Shown one piece after another: positions 1 to 10,448 of a stretch of 64,000 bases of DNA. A model generated the notes under the pieces. That model saw nothing but the letters and a program-made list of their open reading frames with translations. It was not told the DNA's origin and did not search any database. The stretch comes from JAGFIY01 sp964499285. GTDB taxonomy: Bacteria; Bacteroidota; Ignavibacteria; Ignavibacteriales; Melioribacteraceae. The DNA is taken from NCBI GenBank assembly GCA_964499285.1, contig CAZCLA010000007.1:41923-105922 (forward strand), read 5' to 3'. A program made the translations under genes and the position numbers. Each line of letters opens with the position of its first letter. Position 1 is the stretch's first letter.

Positions 1-2
1 AA

Positions 3-572
3 TTAGCGTTGAAAATCCTAATTCCTCTTACAATTTTTTCTCTTTTCATCGATCTCGGACGCTATGTAATTCCTGCGCTGGGAAAGTATTTCGAAATGTT
101 TTTCGGATTTCTTCTTCGTGAACACGAACGTGATTCAAAGAAGAAAAATCTAAGCGGAGCCACTTATGTATTTATTGCTGCGGTCCTTTCGTTAATCATC
201 CTTCCGAAAGTTTTTTTTATTACCGGTTTTGCCGTTTTGATTCTAAGCGATATTGCTGCAGCTTTAGTCGGACGAAGATTCGGAAAGCACAAGTTTCTTG
301 CAAAAAGTCTAGAGGGTACTTCGGCGTTTTTTATCGTCGGTTGTTTGGTCGTTCTTTTTACTCCAAAGATAACCGGAGAATTTTCCGAATATTTGATTGC
401 TTTTGTAGCAGTCGGTTTCGGAGCAATTGGTGAAAATGTTTCTTATGGCTGGGCGGATGATAACTTGGTAATTCCTCTTTCTATCGGTATAACTATGTGG
501 TTGCTTTATATTGTTTTTATGCCTGAACTTTTAGTTAATCAAACTTCAATACTCGTTAATGTTTTCAACTGA
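3..572 (+). CDS. Dolichol kinase / phosphatidate cytidylyltransferase-like membrane protein (5' partial)
   Basis: The reading frame is open to the left edge of the window, so the N-terminus is probably missing; a TTG at 9 could be read as a start but has no ribosome site before it. The visible 187 residues are very hydrophobic, with about five membrane segments, and contain an ISDIAAALVGRRFGKHK-type stretch (about residues 79-94) followed by KSLEGTSAFF, the pattern of the CTP-dependent polyprenol/phytol kinase family (SEC59/VTE5/DGK1, related to CdsA). Members phosphorylate a membrane lipid alcohol with CTP. The substrate cannot be told from the sequence. The next gene follows after 50 bases in the same direction. 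Confidence 0.7.
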   Translation, partial: LALKILIPLTIFSLFIDLGRYVIPALGKYFEMFFGFLLREHERDSKKKNLSGATYVFIAAVLSLIILPKVFFITGFAVLILSDIAAALVGRRFGKHKFLAKSLEGTSAFFIVGCLVVLFTPKITGEFSEYLIAFVAVGFGAIGENVSYGWADDNLVIPLSIGITMWLLYIVFMPELLVNQTSILVNVFN

Positions 573-622
573 AACAATTGGTGAAGAATTCTGTATAACA
601 ACAATTAAAACGGGATAAAAAA

Positions 623-1714
623 TTGAAATCACTTCTAAAATATCTGCTGCCGATGTTGGCAATTATTTTTTATGTGACCGGTTGTGATTCGAAAAAACCT
701 GCAACCGGACATGAGGACCTTATACTTGTAGTTGCCGATTCGTTAGAATATGAGCAACTAGAGAGTACACTTTTGCAAATTTTTGGTAAAGTGATTTATA
801 CACCTCAACCCGAAAATCTATTCGAACTTAAACGAGTAAGTGTTAACCGGATAAATGAAGTAAAGAACAAGAAGAACGTAATTATTATCGCTCCTTTTGG
901 GTCCGGTTCGATGACGTCAGATTATCTAAACACGATAATAGATACGACAGTTCAGGACATGGTTTTGAATGATGGTGAGTTCGTTTTCAATAAACGCGAT
1001 TTGTATGCAAAGGATCAATTGGTTATGATTTTAACGGCACCCAGTATTGATGAACTTAAAATGAGTATGCTGCAAGATCACGAAAATTTACTCTATCAAT
1101 TTCAGGACATCTCAAATAAAAGATTATTTAAAAGTCTTTACAATCCTAAATATGAACAATATGACATTGAGGCAAAATTATTAGATAATTACGGTTGGAT
1201 AATTTACGTTCAAGCTGATTTTTTACTTGCTAAGGATGCCCCGGAAGAAAATTTTGTCTGGCTGAGACGAGCTGTAAATACCGATATGGAAAGATGGATT
1301 TTTGTTCATTGGATTGAAGATGCGTCTCCCGAATTACTGAATAATGATTTTATCTATTCTGAAAGAAATAAGATGACTGAAAAATTTTATCGGACGACTG
1401 CTGATACAGCCTATGTAGAAATAGCAGATCAATATCTAAACACGAGGGAAGTTAATTTTGAGGGGAAATATGCTTTGATGACTCAAGGTCTCTGGCGTTT
1501 TAGCGATAAGAGCGGGGGAGGACCCTTTGTAAATTATACTTTTTTTGACGAAAACACACACAGAATATATATGCTTGACGGATCAATTTACGCCCCAAAA
1601 TACTATAAGAAAAAGCTTATACAGCAGGTTGATGTTACTCTCCAATCGTTCAGAACTAGAGAGGAGCTGACACAAGATAAAATTGATGAACTTATGGACG
1701 AACTGAAAAATTAA
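623..1714 (+). CDS. DUF4837 family lipoprotein
   Basis: This 363-residue protein starts with TTG at 623 after a GGGAT-type ribosome site. A lipoprotein signal is visible: a Lys-containing N-terminus, a hydrophobic stretch and the lipobox YVTGC with Cys21. The mature part is soluble, with an early motif about a possible probe of envelope stress (LILVVADSLEYEQLESTL), an IIIAPFGSGS segment near residue 90 and many aromatic residues. This matches my memory of DUF4837, a Bacteroidota lipoprotein family of unknown function. The stop codon overlaps the stop of the convergent arfB gene within TTAA at 1711-1714, leaving no room for a terminator between them. Confidence 0.7.
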   Translation: MKSLLKYLLPMLAIIFYVTGCDSKKPATGHEDLILVVADSLEYEQLESTLLQIFGKVIYTPQPENLFELKRVSVNRINEVKNKKNVIIIAPFGSGSMTSDYLNTIIDTTVQDMVLNDGEFVFNKRDLYAKDQLVMILTAPSIDELKMSMLQDHENLLYQFQDISNKRLFKSLYNPKYEQYDIEAKLLDNYGWIIYVQADFLLAKDAPEENFVWLRRAVNTDMERWIFVHWIEDASPELLNNDFIYSERNKMTEKFYRTTADTAYVEIADQYLNTREVNFEGKYALMTQGLWRFSDKSGGGPFVNYTFFDENTHRIYMLDGSIYAPKYYKKKLIQQVDVTLQSFRTREELTQDKIDELMDELKN

Positions 1715-2139
1715 TCTGGTTTGATATTTTCTCTAAATTTCTTCTTCTCGGATTTTATTCTTTTTGCTTTTAATCTGCGCTCTTTGGATTCTGCTTTCGG
1801 CTTGGTTTGTTTTCTAATTTTAGGTTTCTTCAATCCTTCAATAATAATTTTTTTCAGCCTTTCTTTTGCATCATTCAGATTCTTTTCCTGACTTCTAAAT
1901 CTCTGTGCTTTAATAATTATTTCATCATCGGCTGTTAAACGGCTGCTGGCGATCATCCTAATTCGATCGAGAGTTTTATCATCAACTTCAGTGAGATATG
2001 ATAAACTAAATTTTAATTGAACCGCAGTGGAAGTCTTATTAACATTTTGTCCTCCCGGTCCTTGCGATCTAATAAAAGTAACTTTTAATTCAGAAGAAGG
2101 TATAATCAGTTTGCTGTTTATTCTTAAATCCTTTTTCAT
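1711..2139 (-). CDS. arfB: Alternative ribosome-rescue factor ArfB (peptidyl-tRNA hydrolase)
   Basis: This 142-residue protein has the class I release-factor catalytic motif GGQ at residues 29-31 inside RSQGPGGQNVNKTSTAV, followed by a domain and a Lys/Arg-rich C-terminal tail (KQTKPKAESKERRLKAKR region). In the ArfB/YaeJ family this tail enters the empty mRNA channel of stalled ribosomes and the GGQ loop hydrolyses peptidyl-tRNA. Length and layout fit ArfB, not a full release factor, because the codon-recognition domains are missing. The start ATG overlaps the stop of the upstream DUF2723 gene by 4 bases (ATGA), which makes it the last gene of a glnE - DUF2723 - arfB operon. Confidence 0.9.
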   Translation of the reverse strand: MKKDLRINSKLIIPSSELKVTFIRSQGPGGQNVNKTSTAVQLKFSLSYLTEVDDKTLDRIRMIASSRLTADDEIIIKAQRFRSQEKNLNDAKERLKKIIIEGLKKPKIRKQTKPKAESKERRLKAKRIKSEKKKFRENIKPD

Positions 2140-4022
2140 CGTAAGCCTGCTGCGTCAAGCAGTTGAGGATTTATTTTTGTTTCGGGAAGATATTCAAGAA
2201 GCTTTATTAGAATTGCTTTCGCATTTTCCTGCTGTGCAAATTGAAGTTCATATACTGCTCTGTTAATCATTTGGTTCGCGACAATTTGCTTAATAACTTT
2301 CACATATCTATCATTAGTTTCACCGAAGCGAAGTTTGTTCGGATAGTTTGGTTGTTCCACGTACTCGTTGCCAACAACTACTTTAAATAGAAATTGATAA
2401 GGAACCAGTTTTGCTCCTTCAGGTAGAATCACTTCGCCTCGCTTAATTTCATTATCAACAAGTTCCGGCCCAATAAACATCGCATCATTAGCTACATTAT
2501 GTTGTATGATGCCGCTCATAATTAATCGGTAATATTTTTCAAGTTTAGCGGAATCAAAACTTTCATCTCGTTCAAAAGGTTTTAGTGCTTCAAGAAATTC
2601 TTCTACTTCTTTTTTGACAGGCGTTAAAATATCTTGATAATTTCTCTCAAGCTGATTGAAGTACCAAGACCTTCGTAGAAGTTCTTTGTCAATAATTCTT
2701 ACGTCATTTCGATAATCTTCTACCAATTGGAAATAATAGGATGGCGAAACCCAGTAATCCCACTGATAGCTTAATATAACGCTTTCTTGAGGAACCGAAT
2801 TCAAAATTGCTTTTGTATAGTCTTCATATATAAATTCATTACTTTTGTTGGCACTACCGAAGTTAAAAATTAAAATAATTATGCCAGGCGATAACGAAAT
2901 TATATTTGGAAGCAAAACGCTTTTTGATTTCAATTTTTGAATAAGTTGAATGAAAAAAAACAAAGAGAAAAATGAAAGCGAAACATTTGCCAGTAGAAAG
3001 TAAGAATCGATATCTGCAATATCGTAATTGATCGAATACCCGACAGTGAACACAAAATTAATTAGAAAAAATATCGCCAGAGATTTGTCAAGTTTGAATG
3101 CATTAAGTAAACCTATTACCGCAATAATTAAGCCGATAAATGCAAACTCGACAGGTAAGTTTTCAAAGAAATATGCTAATTGTTTTTTTGCCGAATCAGT
3201 TGATGAGAAAAGCCATACCTGATACTGCTTTCCAGTAAAGTGTCTCCAAAAATTTTCGAAATTAATAGGATTCCCCCAGTTCAATATTGGATTTGCTGAA
3301 GCTCTTAAAGGCAAATAGGAATAATTAATAATTAATGCTGTTATGAATATCAGTGCCATTTTTGATTGGAGTAAAATAGAATTTTTGTTGAAACCGTTTT
3401 GCTTATAAAATAAAAAAGCAAATCCCGGAATCAGCAAAAGTGATGTCAGGTGATTTGAAAATCCCATTCCAAGAAAGAATGCTGAAAGAATCCAAAGCTT
3501 TGAAGATTTTCCGAAAAAGGATTTTAATAAGAAAAATAATGTTAGGTTCATCCATAAAAGATGAAGCGAATAAACTTCAACCGATGTACTCTGAAGCCAA
3601 AATGTTCTGCTGAAAGCAAGAATTAAAGCTGTTGACGTGACAAACAGAATCAATTCATTTCTGCCTAATGTAAATTCATTTTGCTTTTTTTTCTTTCCAC
3701 TGTTTGATTGGGATATATTAATATTTCCTAAGATCAATTCGGTGGATTTCATAAACAAAAACACTGCAGCGGTGCACCAAACAACAGCAAGCAGATTTAA
3801 TTTCATGATTGTGGATAACGGTATTGGCAGCAATTGAAACAGATAACCGAATATTGTAAACGTGGGATAACCTGTTGGATGTGCAATTCCAAGTGTGGCT
3901 TGAACCGCTGCAAGCTCACCGGAATCGATTTGAACGACGCCCGGAGCCATTGTAATTAAATATATTACAAATATGAAGAGCGTTGTGATAAATAAATAAT
4001 ATTTAAAAAAAAATTCTTTCAT
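2136..4022 (-). CDS. DUF2723 family membrane protein (O-mannosyltransferase-like/TMEM260-like)
   Basis: The 628-residue protein has about ten to twelve membrane segments in its first 400 residues and a soluble C-terminal part. Near the N-terminus it carries MAPGVVQIDSGELAA followed by GIAHPTGYPTF, the diagnostic DUF2723 stretch; the acidic residues after the first helix are in the place used by GT-C glycosyltransferases for lipid-linked sugar donors. The family is common in Bacteroidota and is related to the eukaryotic protein O-mannosyltransferase TMEM260. A glycosyltransferase role is inference. The gene overlaps glnE upstream (4019-4022) and arfB downstream (2136-2139) by 4 bases each. Confidence 0.8.
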   Translation of the reverse strand: MKEFFFKYYLFITTLFIFVIYLITMAPGVVQIDSGELAAVQATLGIAHPTGYPTFTIFGYLFQLLPIPLSTIMKLNLLAVVWCTAAVFLFMKSTELILGNINISQSNSGKKKKQNEFTLGRNELILFVTSTALILAFSRTFWLQSTSVEVYSLHLLWMNLTLFFLLKSFFGKSSKLWILSAFFLGMGFSNHLTSLLLIPGFAFLFYKQNGFNKNSILLQSKMALIFITALIINYSYLPLRASANPILNWGNPINFENFWRHFTGKQYQVWLFSSTDSAKKQLAYFFENLPVEFAFIGLIIAVIGLLNAFKLDKSLAIFFLINFVFTVGYSINYDIADIDSYFLLANVSLSFFSLFFFIQLIQKLKSKSVLLPNIISLSPGIIILIFNFGSANKSNEFIYEDYTKAILNSVPQESVILSYQWDYWVSPSYYFQLVEDYRNDVRIIDKELLRRSWYFNQLERNYQDILTPVKKEVEEFLEALKPFERDESFDSAKLEKYYRLIMSGIIQHNVANDAMFIGPELVDNEIKRGEVILPEGAKLVPYQFLFKVVVGNEYVEQPNYPNKLRFGETNDRYVKVIKQIVANQMINRAVYELQFAQQENAKAILIKLLEYLPETKINPQLLDAAGLR

Positions 4023-6781
4023 ATCTTAAGATTATTTTTGACTAATTCACGATTTTCGTTCAACACAGAATCTATGCTATTTAACAAATTTTTTTCTTTT
4101 AAATAATTTTTTCCAATTGCAGCAGTTAATTTTTTATCACTGTAGATTTTTGAGCAATTTGCGTTCATCATCTTACAGCTTAAATCTAATTTTCTCAGGA
4201 ACTCTTCGTTTGAAGCCAGCGGTGCAATATGATAAAATTCAGCATTAGAATTTATTAAAGTTCTCACTCTTGTTGGGTTTCCTTTCCCGATCAGTTTTTT
4301 ATTTATCTTTTTCTCGGTTAATATAAGAAATCCTGTGAGGTAATCGATATCAAATAAACCGCCGGATGTTTTTTTAATATTAAATATATTTGAGTATGTA
4401 TTGATGCTTTCCGAACGAATTTTTTGCTGCATTGATTTTAATTCGGAAAAATACTCACGTCGGCTGATTGAATTCATTTTTTCAACTAAAAGCTTAGTGA
4501 ATTTTCCGAACAACTTTTTATCCCCGGCAATGAATCTCGACTTTGAAAAAGCAAGTATCTCCCAAACACGCACTCTTGATTTAAAATACTTTTCGTAGCC
4601 CTCAATATCCCAAACAATATGGCTGCTTTTTCCTTCGGGCTTCAACCTGCTGTCAATTTTAAATGGGCTTAATGTACTTCTAATTTCATCTATTGTGTTC
4701 AAAAAATCATTTTGAGTTTCCTCATAATTTTGAAATTTATCAACTATAATGATGATATCCAGATCACTGCCGGATGTCAGTTCTTTTGTACCTAAGCTTC
4801 CAAGACCCATCAAAGAAAAATTATATTTTCTGTTCAAACTTGCGAAAGATTTTTGAAGACAATAATCAATATAACTTGTAAACTGAGTCGAAAACTGTTT
4901 TCGAGTAATTATTCCAAGTGAATACCTGACTGAGAGAATGAATAAAACTGTTTTCAAAGAATACTCTTCATATTGATTTTTTGATTTATCGAAAACTAAA
5001 CCGGTCAGCAGTAAATCGCCGTTTAATTTATCTTGAAGAAGAAGTTCAAATACGAAAGGAGAAAACTCACAAATTCTCAAAAAGTTACTGAGGAAAAATT
5101 GGTTCTGAAATTGTTTATACCAGATTGACGGGAAAGATACCCATTTTATGAAATTTGTAAAATTCTGCAGCAGAAGATCAGGATCTACGCTTTTTTTCAG
5201 AAGGGAAATGAAAAGTGGTTCGATTCTTTCGAAATTTTCAATGCTGTTCCGTTCGAAAGATTTTGTTGTTATTAACCCTTCACCGGATTTGATGAATCTG
5301 TAATTCCTCTCCGCTTTTTTTGTATCATAAAAACTTATCTTCTCAAACTCATCGTCCTTCTGAGTTTCAGAGCCGGTAATCTCATTGAATATTTTCCTAA
5401 CTCTTTTTCTTTTTGCCGTGATAATTTTCTCTAAATCATTGACGGAACTCAAGTCAAGATATTTTGCGAGCTTATCTTTTATCCCAATTTCGTCCGGAAT
5501 TGAATGTGATTGAGTATTGTTCATCAATTGAAGAAAATGTTCAATTTTTCTGTAAAATAGATAGGATTCACGTAAATCCGCTGCTTCAATGTCAGAAAGC
5601 AGTTCAGCATTTTTTAACTTGTAAATCGCCTCAATTGTATTTCCTGTTCTGATGCTTTTGTTCTTTCCGCCATAAAGAAGTTGAACAGCCTGCACAGCAA
5701 ATTCAATGTCTCTTATTCCTCCGCTGAAGAGTTTTACGTTCTGCTGTTCGTATAGATTTGATTCAATGTTTTTCTTCATCCTTCTGATTTGTTCAAAAGG
5801 TGATTTATAACTTGATGATGGATAAATATAATTTTGAATGTAATCGATAAATCTATCAAAAAGATCTTTGCTGCCTGAAATGAAATCTGCTTTGATCAGC
5901 ATCTGCCTTTCCCAATCTTCGCCTCTTGTTTCATAATAGCGAAGATAATCGTTTAGGGTTCTGCACAATGGTGAGTGTTTTCCGTCCGGTCGTAAACGAA
6001 AATCAATTCTGTATAAAAATCCGTTTTGATCAACTTCCGAACTTGATGCAATAAATTTTTGGACAGAAACGTTGAGTAAATCAAAAATGATTTCATTTTC
6101 TGTGACGTTATCAGGTTTATCATAAACAAGCATCAGATCAACATCTGAACTGTAGTTTAATTCCCAGCCGCCCAACTTACCCAAAGCGATGAGGGCATAT
6201 TTGGGGAATAATTTATTTTTGTTGGTCTTGCTTAGTTGCTCATTTACACAGATTGTAAACAAATGACTCAGCAATACTTTTGCCGTAATCGATATAGCTT
6301 GATAAGTTTCAATCAAGGATGAGGTTTTTAGTATATCGTTTAATCCAATCTTTAAAACTATTCTTCGTTTGAATGATTTTAGAAATCTAAGTTTGCTATC
6401 AAAGGTTCTAAAGTTTGCCAATGATTTTTCGATCTCTTCATTAATCATTTCGAATTGAATTGCTTTGCCACGATATTCTTCGTTGAACACTTGATACAGA
6501 AATTCCGGATTTCTGACAATTATATCTGTAAGATAGTTGCTCGAAGCAGCAGCGGCAGTAATAATTTCAATATGATGCGGATATTTTAAAGCTTCGGCAA
6601 AAAAAGACACTTTATCAAAAAGTGAATCGATTATTCTCAGCAAATTTGCTTCGGATTGGTTGTCAATGACAAATTTTTGGGATTCGATTTCGAAAATTTT
6701 TAGAAGCGAATCTATCTGATCGGCTCTCAAATATCCTTTTACTTTATCGATAATATGAATTATTGTTTTTTCTGAAAGCAT
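4019..6781 (-). CDS. glnE: Bifunctional glutamine synthetase adenylyltransferase/deadenylase
   Basis: The 920-residue protein shows the duplicated nucleotidyltransferase layout of GlnE. The first catalytic motif is GKLGGWELNYSSDVDLML at about residues 200-217, with the DxD pair, and the second is GLGSLGTKELTSGSDLDIII near residue 660. By homology one half removes and the other adds AMP on glutamine synthetase, controlled by PII. GlnB is encoded 3.3 kb away at 10103 on the other strand, so both partners are in this window, but no glnD or glnA is. Upstream 6782-7027 is a 246-base divergent spacer with secA. It is the first gene of a three-gene minus-strand operon. Confidence 0.93.
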   Translation of the reverse strand: MLSEKTIIHIIDKVKGYLRADQIDSLLKIFEIESQKFVIDNQSEANLLRIIDSLFDKVSFFAEALKYPHHIEIITAAAASSNYLTDIIVRNPEFLYQVFNEEYRGKAIQFEMINEEIEKSLANFRTFDSKLRFLKSFKRRIVLKIGLNDILKTSSLIETYQAISITAKVLLSHLFTICVNEQLSKTNKNKLFPKYALIALGKLGGWELNYSSDVDLMLVYDKPDNVTENEIIFDLLNVSVQKFIASSSEVDQNGFLYRIDFRLRPDGKHSPLCRTLNDYLRYYETRGEDWERQMLIKADFISGSKDLFDRFIDYIQNYIYPSSSYKSPFEQIRRMKKNIESNLYEQQNVKLFSGGIRDIEFAVQAVQLLYGGKNKSIRTGNTIEAIYKLKNAELLSDIEAADLRESYLFYRKIEHFLQLMNNTQSHSIPDEIGIKDKLAKYLDLSSVNDLEKIITAKRKRVRKIFNEITGSETQKDDEFEKISFYDTKKAERNYRFIKSGEGLITTKSFERNSIENFERIEPLFISLLKKSVDPDLLLQNFTNFIKWVSFPSIWYKQFQNQFFLSNFLRICEFSPFVFELLLQDKLNGDLLLTGLVFDKSKNQYEEYSLKTVLFILSVRYSLGIITRKQFSTQFTSYIDYCLQKSFASLNRKYNFSLMGLGSLGTKELTSGSDLDIIIIVDKFQNYEETQNDFLNTIDEIRSTLSPFKIDSRLKPEGKSSHIVWDIEGYEKYFKSRVRVWEILAFSKSRFIAGDKKLFGKFTKLLVEKMNSISRREYFSELKSMQQKIRSESINTYSNIFNIKKTSGGLFDIDYLTGFLILTEKKINKKLIGKGNPTRVRTLINSNAEFYHIAPLASNEEFLRKLDLSCKMMNANCSKIYSDKKLTAAIGKNYLKEKNLLNSIDSVLNENRELVKNNLKI

Positions 6782-6968
6782 TTTTAGCTCAACATCGGAA
6801 CGATTTGAATTCCAATCTATAATATAACTTGAAAAAAAACACTTTAGCTGAGAAAGTTAAAATCATACCTTCCTTTTCGTATTTCAATTTTAAAAACATT
6901 TTATTACATAGAAACCACAAAAAACAATGAATACAACATATTTCAATACCAGCAGACGCCAACTTACT

Positions 6969-6997
6969 TTGCTTTTCAAAAGCCCTTTAATTAATTT
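6969..6997 (+). promoter_or_regulatory. Possible sigma-70 promoter of secA
   Basis: TTGCTT at 6969-6974, a 17-base spacer and TAATTT at 6992-6997 lie about 30 bases before the secA start. Spacing is ideal but both boxes deviate from consensus, so this is a weak call. The rest of the 6782-7027 spacer is AT-rich with no other signal that I can support. Confidence 0.3.
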
Positions 6998-7027
6998 TCT
7001 TTTTCTGATATAAAACGGAGAATTTGA

Positions 7028-10000
7028 ATGATTTCAGGATTGATGAAGAAAATTTTCGGCGACAAAAATGAAAAAGCGATGAAGGATCTATGGCCGGTCG
7101 TCGATGAAATTAATGAGGAATTCGAAAAATTACAATCGCTTTCCGATGACGAACTTCGCGCGAAAACTGAAGATTTTAAAGCAAAAATTCAGGCAGATAC
7201 TAAGGACCTTCGTGATAGAATTGATGAACTTCAAAACCAGTTGAAAGCTGATGAATTTGAAGGTGATAGACATAAAATTTATGACGAACTTGATGAATTG
7301 AACGAACAGCTTGACGAACAATACGAAGCTACCCTTACTGAAATTCTTCCACAAGCATTTGCTGTCGTAAAAGATACTTGCCGAAGATTGATCGGTACTA
7401 ATTACTCTGCGGCAGATAATAAAGTGACATGGGATATGATTCCGTATGATGTTCAGCTGATTGGCGGCATCGTGCTTCATCAAGGAAAGATTGCAGAAAT
7501 GGCAACGGGTGAAGGAAAAACTCTCGTTGCAACGCTCCCGATTTATCTGAATGCTCTTACCGGTAGAGGAGTTCACATTGTTACGGTTAACGATTATCTT
7601 GCTAAACGTGACAGCGAGTGGATGGGAATTATTTTTAAATTTCATGGACTTACTGTTGGCTGTATTTTAAATACGATGTCTCCGGAGCAGCGTAAAGAAA
7701 TTTATAATATGGATATCACTTATGGAACCAACAATGAATTTGGTTTCGATTATCTTCGTGATAATATGGCGATCTCGAAAGAGAATGTTGTTCAAAGACC
7801 GCATAACTATGCAATCGTTGACGAGGTTGACTCAGTTTTGATCGACGAAGCGAGGACGCCGCTCATCATTTCTGGCCCCGTTGGAAATCCCGACCATAAA
7901 TTTTATGAGATGAAACCAAAAGTTGAACGCTTGTTCAGAAAACAATCATCTTTAGTTGCCTCACTTGTTCAGGAAGCTGAAGAAAATTTAAAATCAGAAG
8001 ATAAAGATGATTGGGCAAAAGCCGGTATTGCTCTGCTCCGTGCTCACAGAGGATTTCCGAAAAATAAAAGGTTGATGAAAACACTTGGAGAACCGGAGTA
8101 TAAAAAACTTCTCCAAACAACGGAACTTGAGTATCTAAGAGAGAATGCTAAAAGAATGCCGGAGATTGACGAAGAATTATTTTTTGCTATCGACGAAAAA
8201 GCAAATTCAATAGATTTGACTGAAAAGGGGAGAGAGGAATTGGCACAAGGCTCTCCTGAAGGTCCAGATTTTTTCGTTCTTCCAGATCTTGGTACGGAGA
8301 TAAGTAAAATAGAAAATGAAGCGTCATTTTCGGAGGAAGATAGAGTTAAGAAGAAAGACGAACTTTACAGTCTCTACGGCGAACGCTCCGAAAGAATTCA
8401 CACGATAAACCAACTTCTAAAAGCTTTTAGTCTTTTCGCCAAAGATGATGAATACGTTGTGACAGAGGATGGAAAAATTGCAATAGTTGATGAATTTACG
8501 GGACGTATTCTTCCAGGAAGAAGATATTCTGACGGACTTCACCAAGCAATTGAAGCAAAGGAAAATGTTAAAGTTGAAAGGGATACTCAAACACTTGCAA
8601 CAATCACTTTGCAGAACTATTTCAGACTCTATAAAAAACTTGCCGGTATGACAGGTACTGCTGAAACAGAGGAAGGTGAATTTTTCCAAATTTATAAACT
8701 GGAAGTTGTTGTTATCCCGACCAATAAACCTATTGCACGAGATGATCAGGATGATGCAATTTATAGATCTAAACGTGAAAAGTATAACGCAATAATTGAA
8801 CAAATTAAAAAACTTAAAGATGATAGAAGACCTGTTCTTGTCGGTACAACCAGCGTTGAAGTTTCCGAAACACTAAGCAGAATGCTGAAACGCCAAGGTG
8901 TACAGCACAATGTGTTGAATGCAAAACAGCATCAGCGCGAAGCCGAGATAGTTGCGCACGCCGGTGAACCCGGAGCAATTACCATCGCAACGAACATGGC
9001 GGGACGAGGAACTGATATCAAACTTGGGCAAGGTGTTGTAGATAAAGGCGGGCTTTATATTCTTGGTACCGAAAGGCACGAATCAAGAAGAATCGATCGT
9101 CAGTTACGTGGTCGTGCCGGAAGACAGGGCGATCCGGGTGTTTCAAAGTTTTATATCTCTCTCGAAGATGATTTGATGAGACTATTCTCAAGTGATCGAG
9201 TCACCAGTGTGATGGGCCGGTTGGGAATGGAAGACGGCGAAGCAATTGAGCATCCGATGGTAACAAAGTCCGTAGAACGCGCTCAGAAAAAAGTTGAAGA
9301 AAACAACTTTGCGATTAGAAAAAGACTGCTTGAGTATGACGACGTAATGAACCAGCAGCGTGAAGTGATTTATACAAAAAGAAAAAAAGCACTCGAGGGT
9401 GAAAGACTCAAAGATGAAGTATTAGATCTTCTGGATGAATATATAGAAGTACTTTTGGATCAGTATTACGACAACGCAGAAGGGGAAGCACTTCGTGAAG
9501 AACTGCAGCAAAGACTTCTGGTAAATGTTGATATAAAACCTGAATCTTTTGAGCAGCTTGGAAGAGATGGAATGAAAGAACATATCCAAAAAGCTGCTAT
9601 CGATTTCTACAATAAAAAAGAGAAAATGCTGGGCGCGGAATTGATGGCTCGTTTGGAAAGATATGCTGTGCTTAGCGTAATAGACGAAAAGTGGAAAGAA
9701 CATCTTCGTGAGATGGATGATCTTAAAGAGGGGATTGGACTTAGGGCATATGGTCAAAAAGATCCGCTCCTTGAGTATAAAAGCGAAGCATTTAAACTCT
9801 TTATGAGTCTTCTCGAAAATATAAGAAACGATGTCGTTTCGTTTAGCTTTAAGTTTTTCCCACAAGCCCCGGATGAAGTTCAGAATCAAAGAAGACAACA
9901 AATTCAGAGACTTCAAACATCGAAAGACAGCGCTACAAATATGGGACTTCAAGGTGCGGCGGCTCAAACCGATGAGGGCGGAAGAAGAGGAAAAGCACAG

Positions 10001-10090
10001 CCGATCGTAAGACAAGAAGAGAAAGTTGGAAGGAACGATCCTTGTCCTTGCGGAAGCGGTAAAAAATATAAACATTGTCACGGTAAATAA
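7028..10090 (+). CDS. secA: Preprotein translocase ATPase SecA
   Basis: The 1020-residue protein is the motor that drives unfolded proteins through SecYEG. Walker A is GEGKT at residues 161-165 within [14 protein letters not shown]. The DEAD-box-like [15 protein letters not shown] follows near residue 266, [16 protein letters not shown] precedes it, and GRGTDIKLG and [11 protein letters not shown] helicase motifs lie near residues 660-700. The C-terminus holds a zinc-binding SEC-C motif with Cys1006, Cys1008, Cys1017 and His1018. It is longer than E. coli SecA because of acidic insertions around residues 20-100 and 310-450, usual in Bacteroidota. The start ATG is preceded by AACGGAG. glnB follows after 12 bases, so the two are probably cotranscribed. 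Confidence 0.97.
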   Translation: MISGLMKKIFGDKNEKAMKDLWPVVDEINEEFEKLQSLSDDELRAKTEDFKAKIQADTKDLRDRIDELQNQLKADEFEGDRHKIYDELDELNEQLDEQYEATLTEILPQAFAVVKDTCRRLIGTNYSAADNKVTWDMIPYDVQLIGGIVLHQGKIAEMATGEGKTLVATLPIYLNALTGRGVHIVTVNDYLAKRDSEWMGIIFKFHGLTVGCILNTMSPEQRKEIYNMDITYGTNNEFGFDYLRDNMAISKENVVQRPHNYAIVDEVDSVLIDEARTPLIISGPVGNPDHKFYEMKPKVERLFRKQSSLVASLVQEAEENLKSEDKDDWAKAGIALLRAHRGFPKNKRLMKTLGEPEYKKLLQTTELEYLRENAKRMPEIDEELFFAIDEKANSIDLTEKGREELAQGSPEGPDFFVLPDLGTEISKIENEASFSEEDRVKKKDELYSLYGERSERIHTINQLLKAFSLFAKDDEYVVTEDGKIAIVDEFTGRILPGRRYSDGLHQAIEAKENVKVERDTQTLATITLQNYFRLYKKLAGMTGTAETEEGEFFQIYKLEVVVIPTNKPIARDDQDDAIYRSKREKYNAIIEQIKKLKDDRRPVLVGTTSVEVSETLSRMLKRQGVQHNVLNAKQHQREAEIVAHAGEPGAITIATNMAGRGTDIKLGQGVVDKGGLYILGTERHESRRIDRQLRGRAGRQGDPGVSKFYISLEDDLMRLFSSDRVTSVMGRLGMEDGEAIEHPMVTKSVERAQKKVEENNFAIRKRLLEYDDVMNQQREVIYTKRKKALEGERLKDEVLDLLDEYIEVLLDQYYDNAEGEALREELQQRLLVNVDIKPESFEQLGRDGMKEHIQKAAIDFYNKKEKMLGAELMARLERYAVLSVIDEKWKEHLREMDDLKEGIGLRAYGQKDPLLEYKSEAFKLFMSLLENIRNDVVSFSFKFFPQAPDEVQNQRRQQIQRLQTSKDSATNMGLQGAAAQTDEGGRRGKAQPIVRQEEKVGRNDPCPCGSGKKYKHCHGK

Positions 10091-10441
<351 letters not shown>

Positions 10442-10448
10442 GTTAAAA

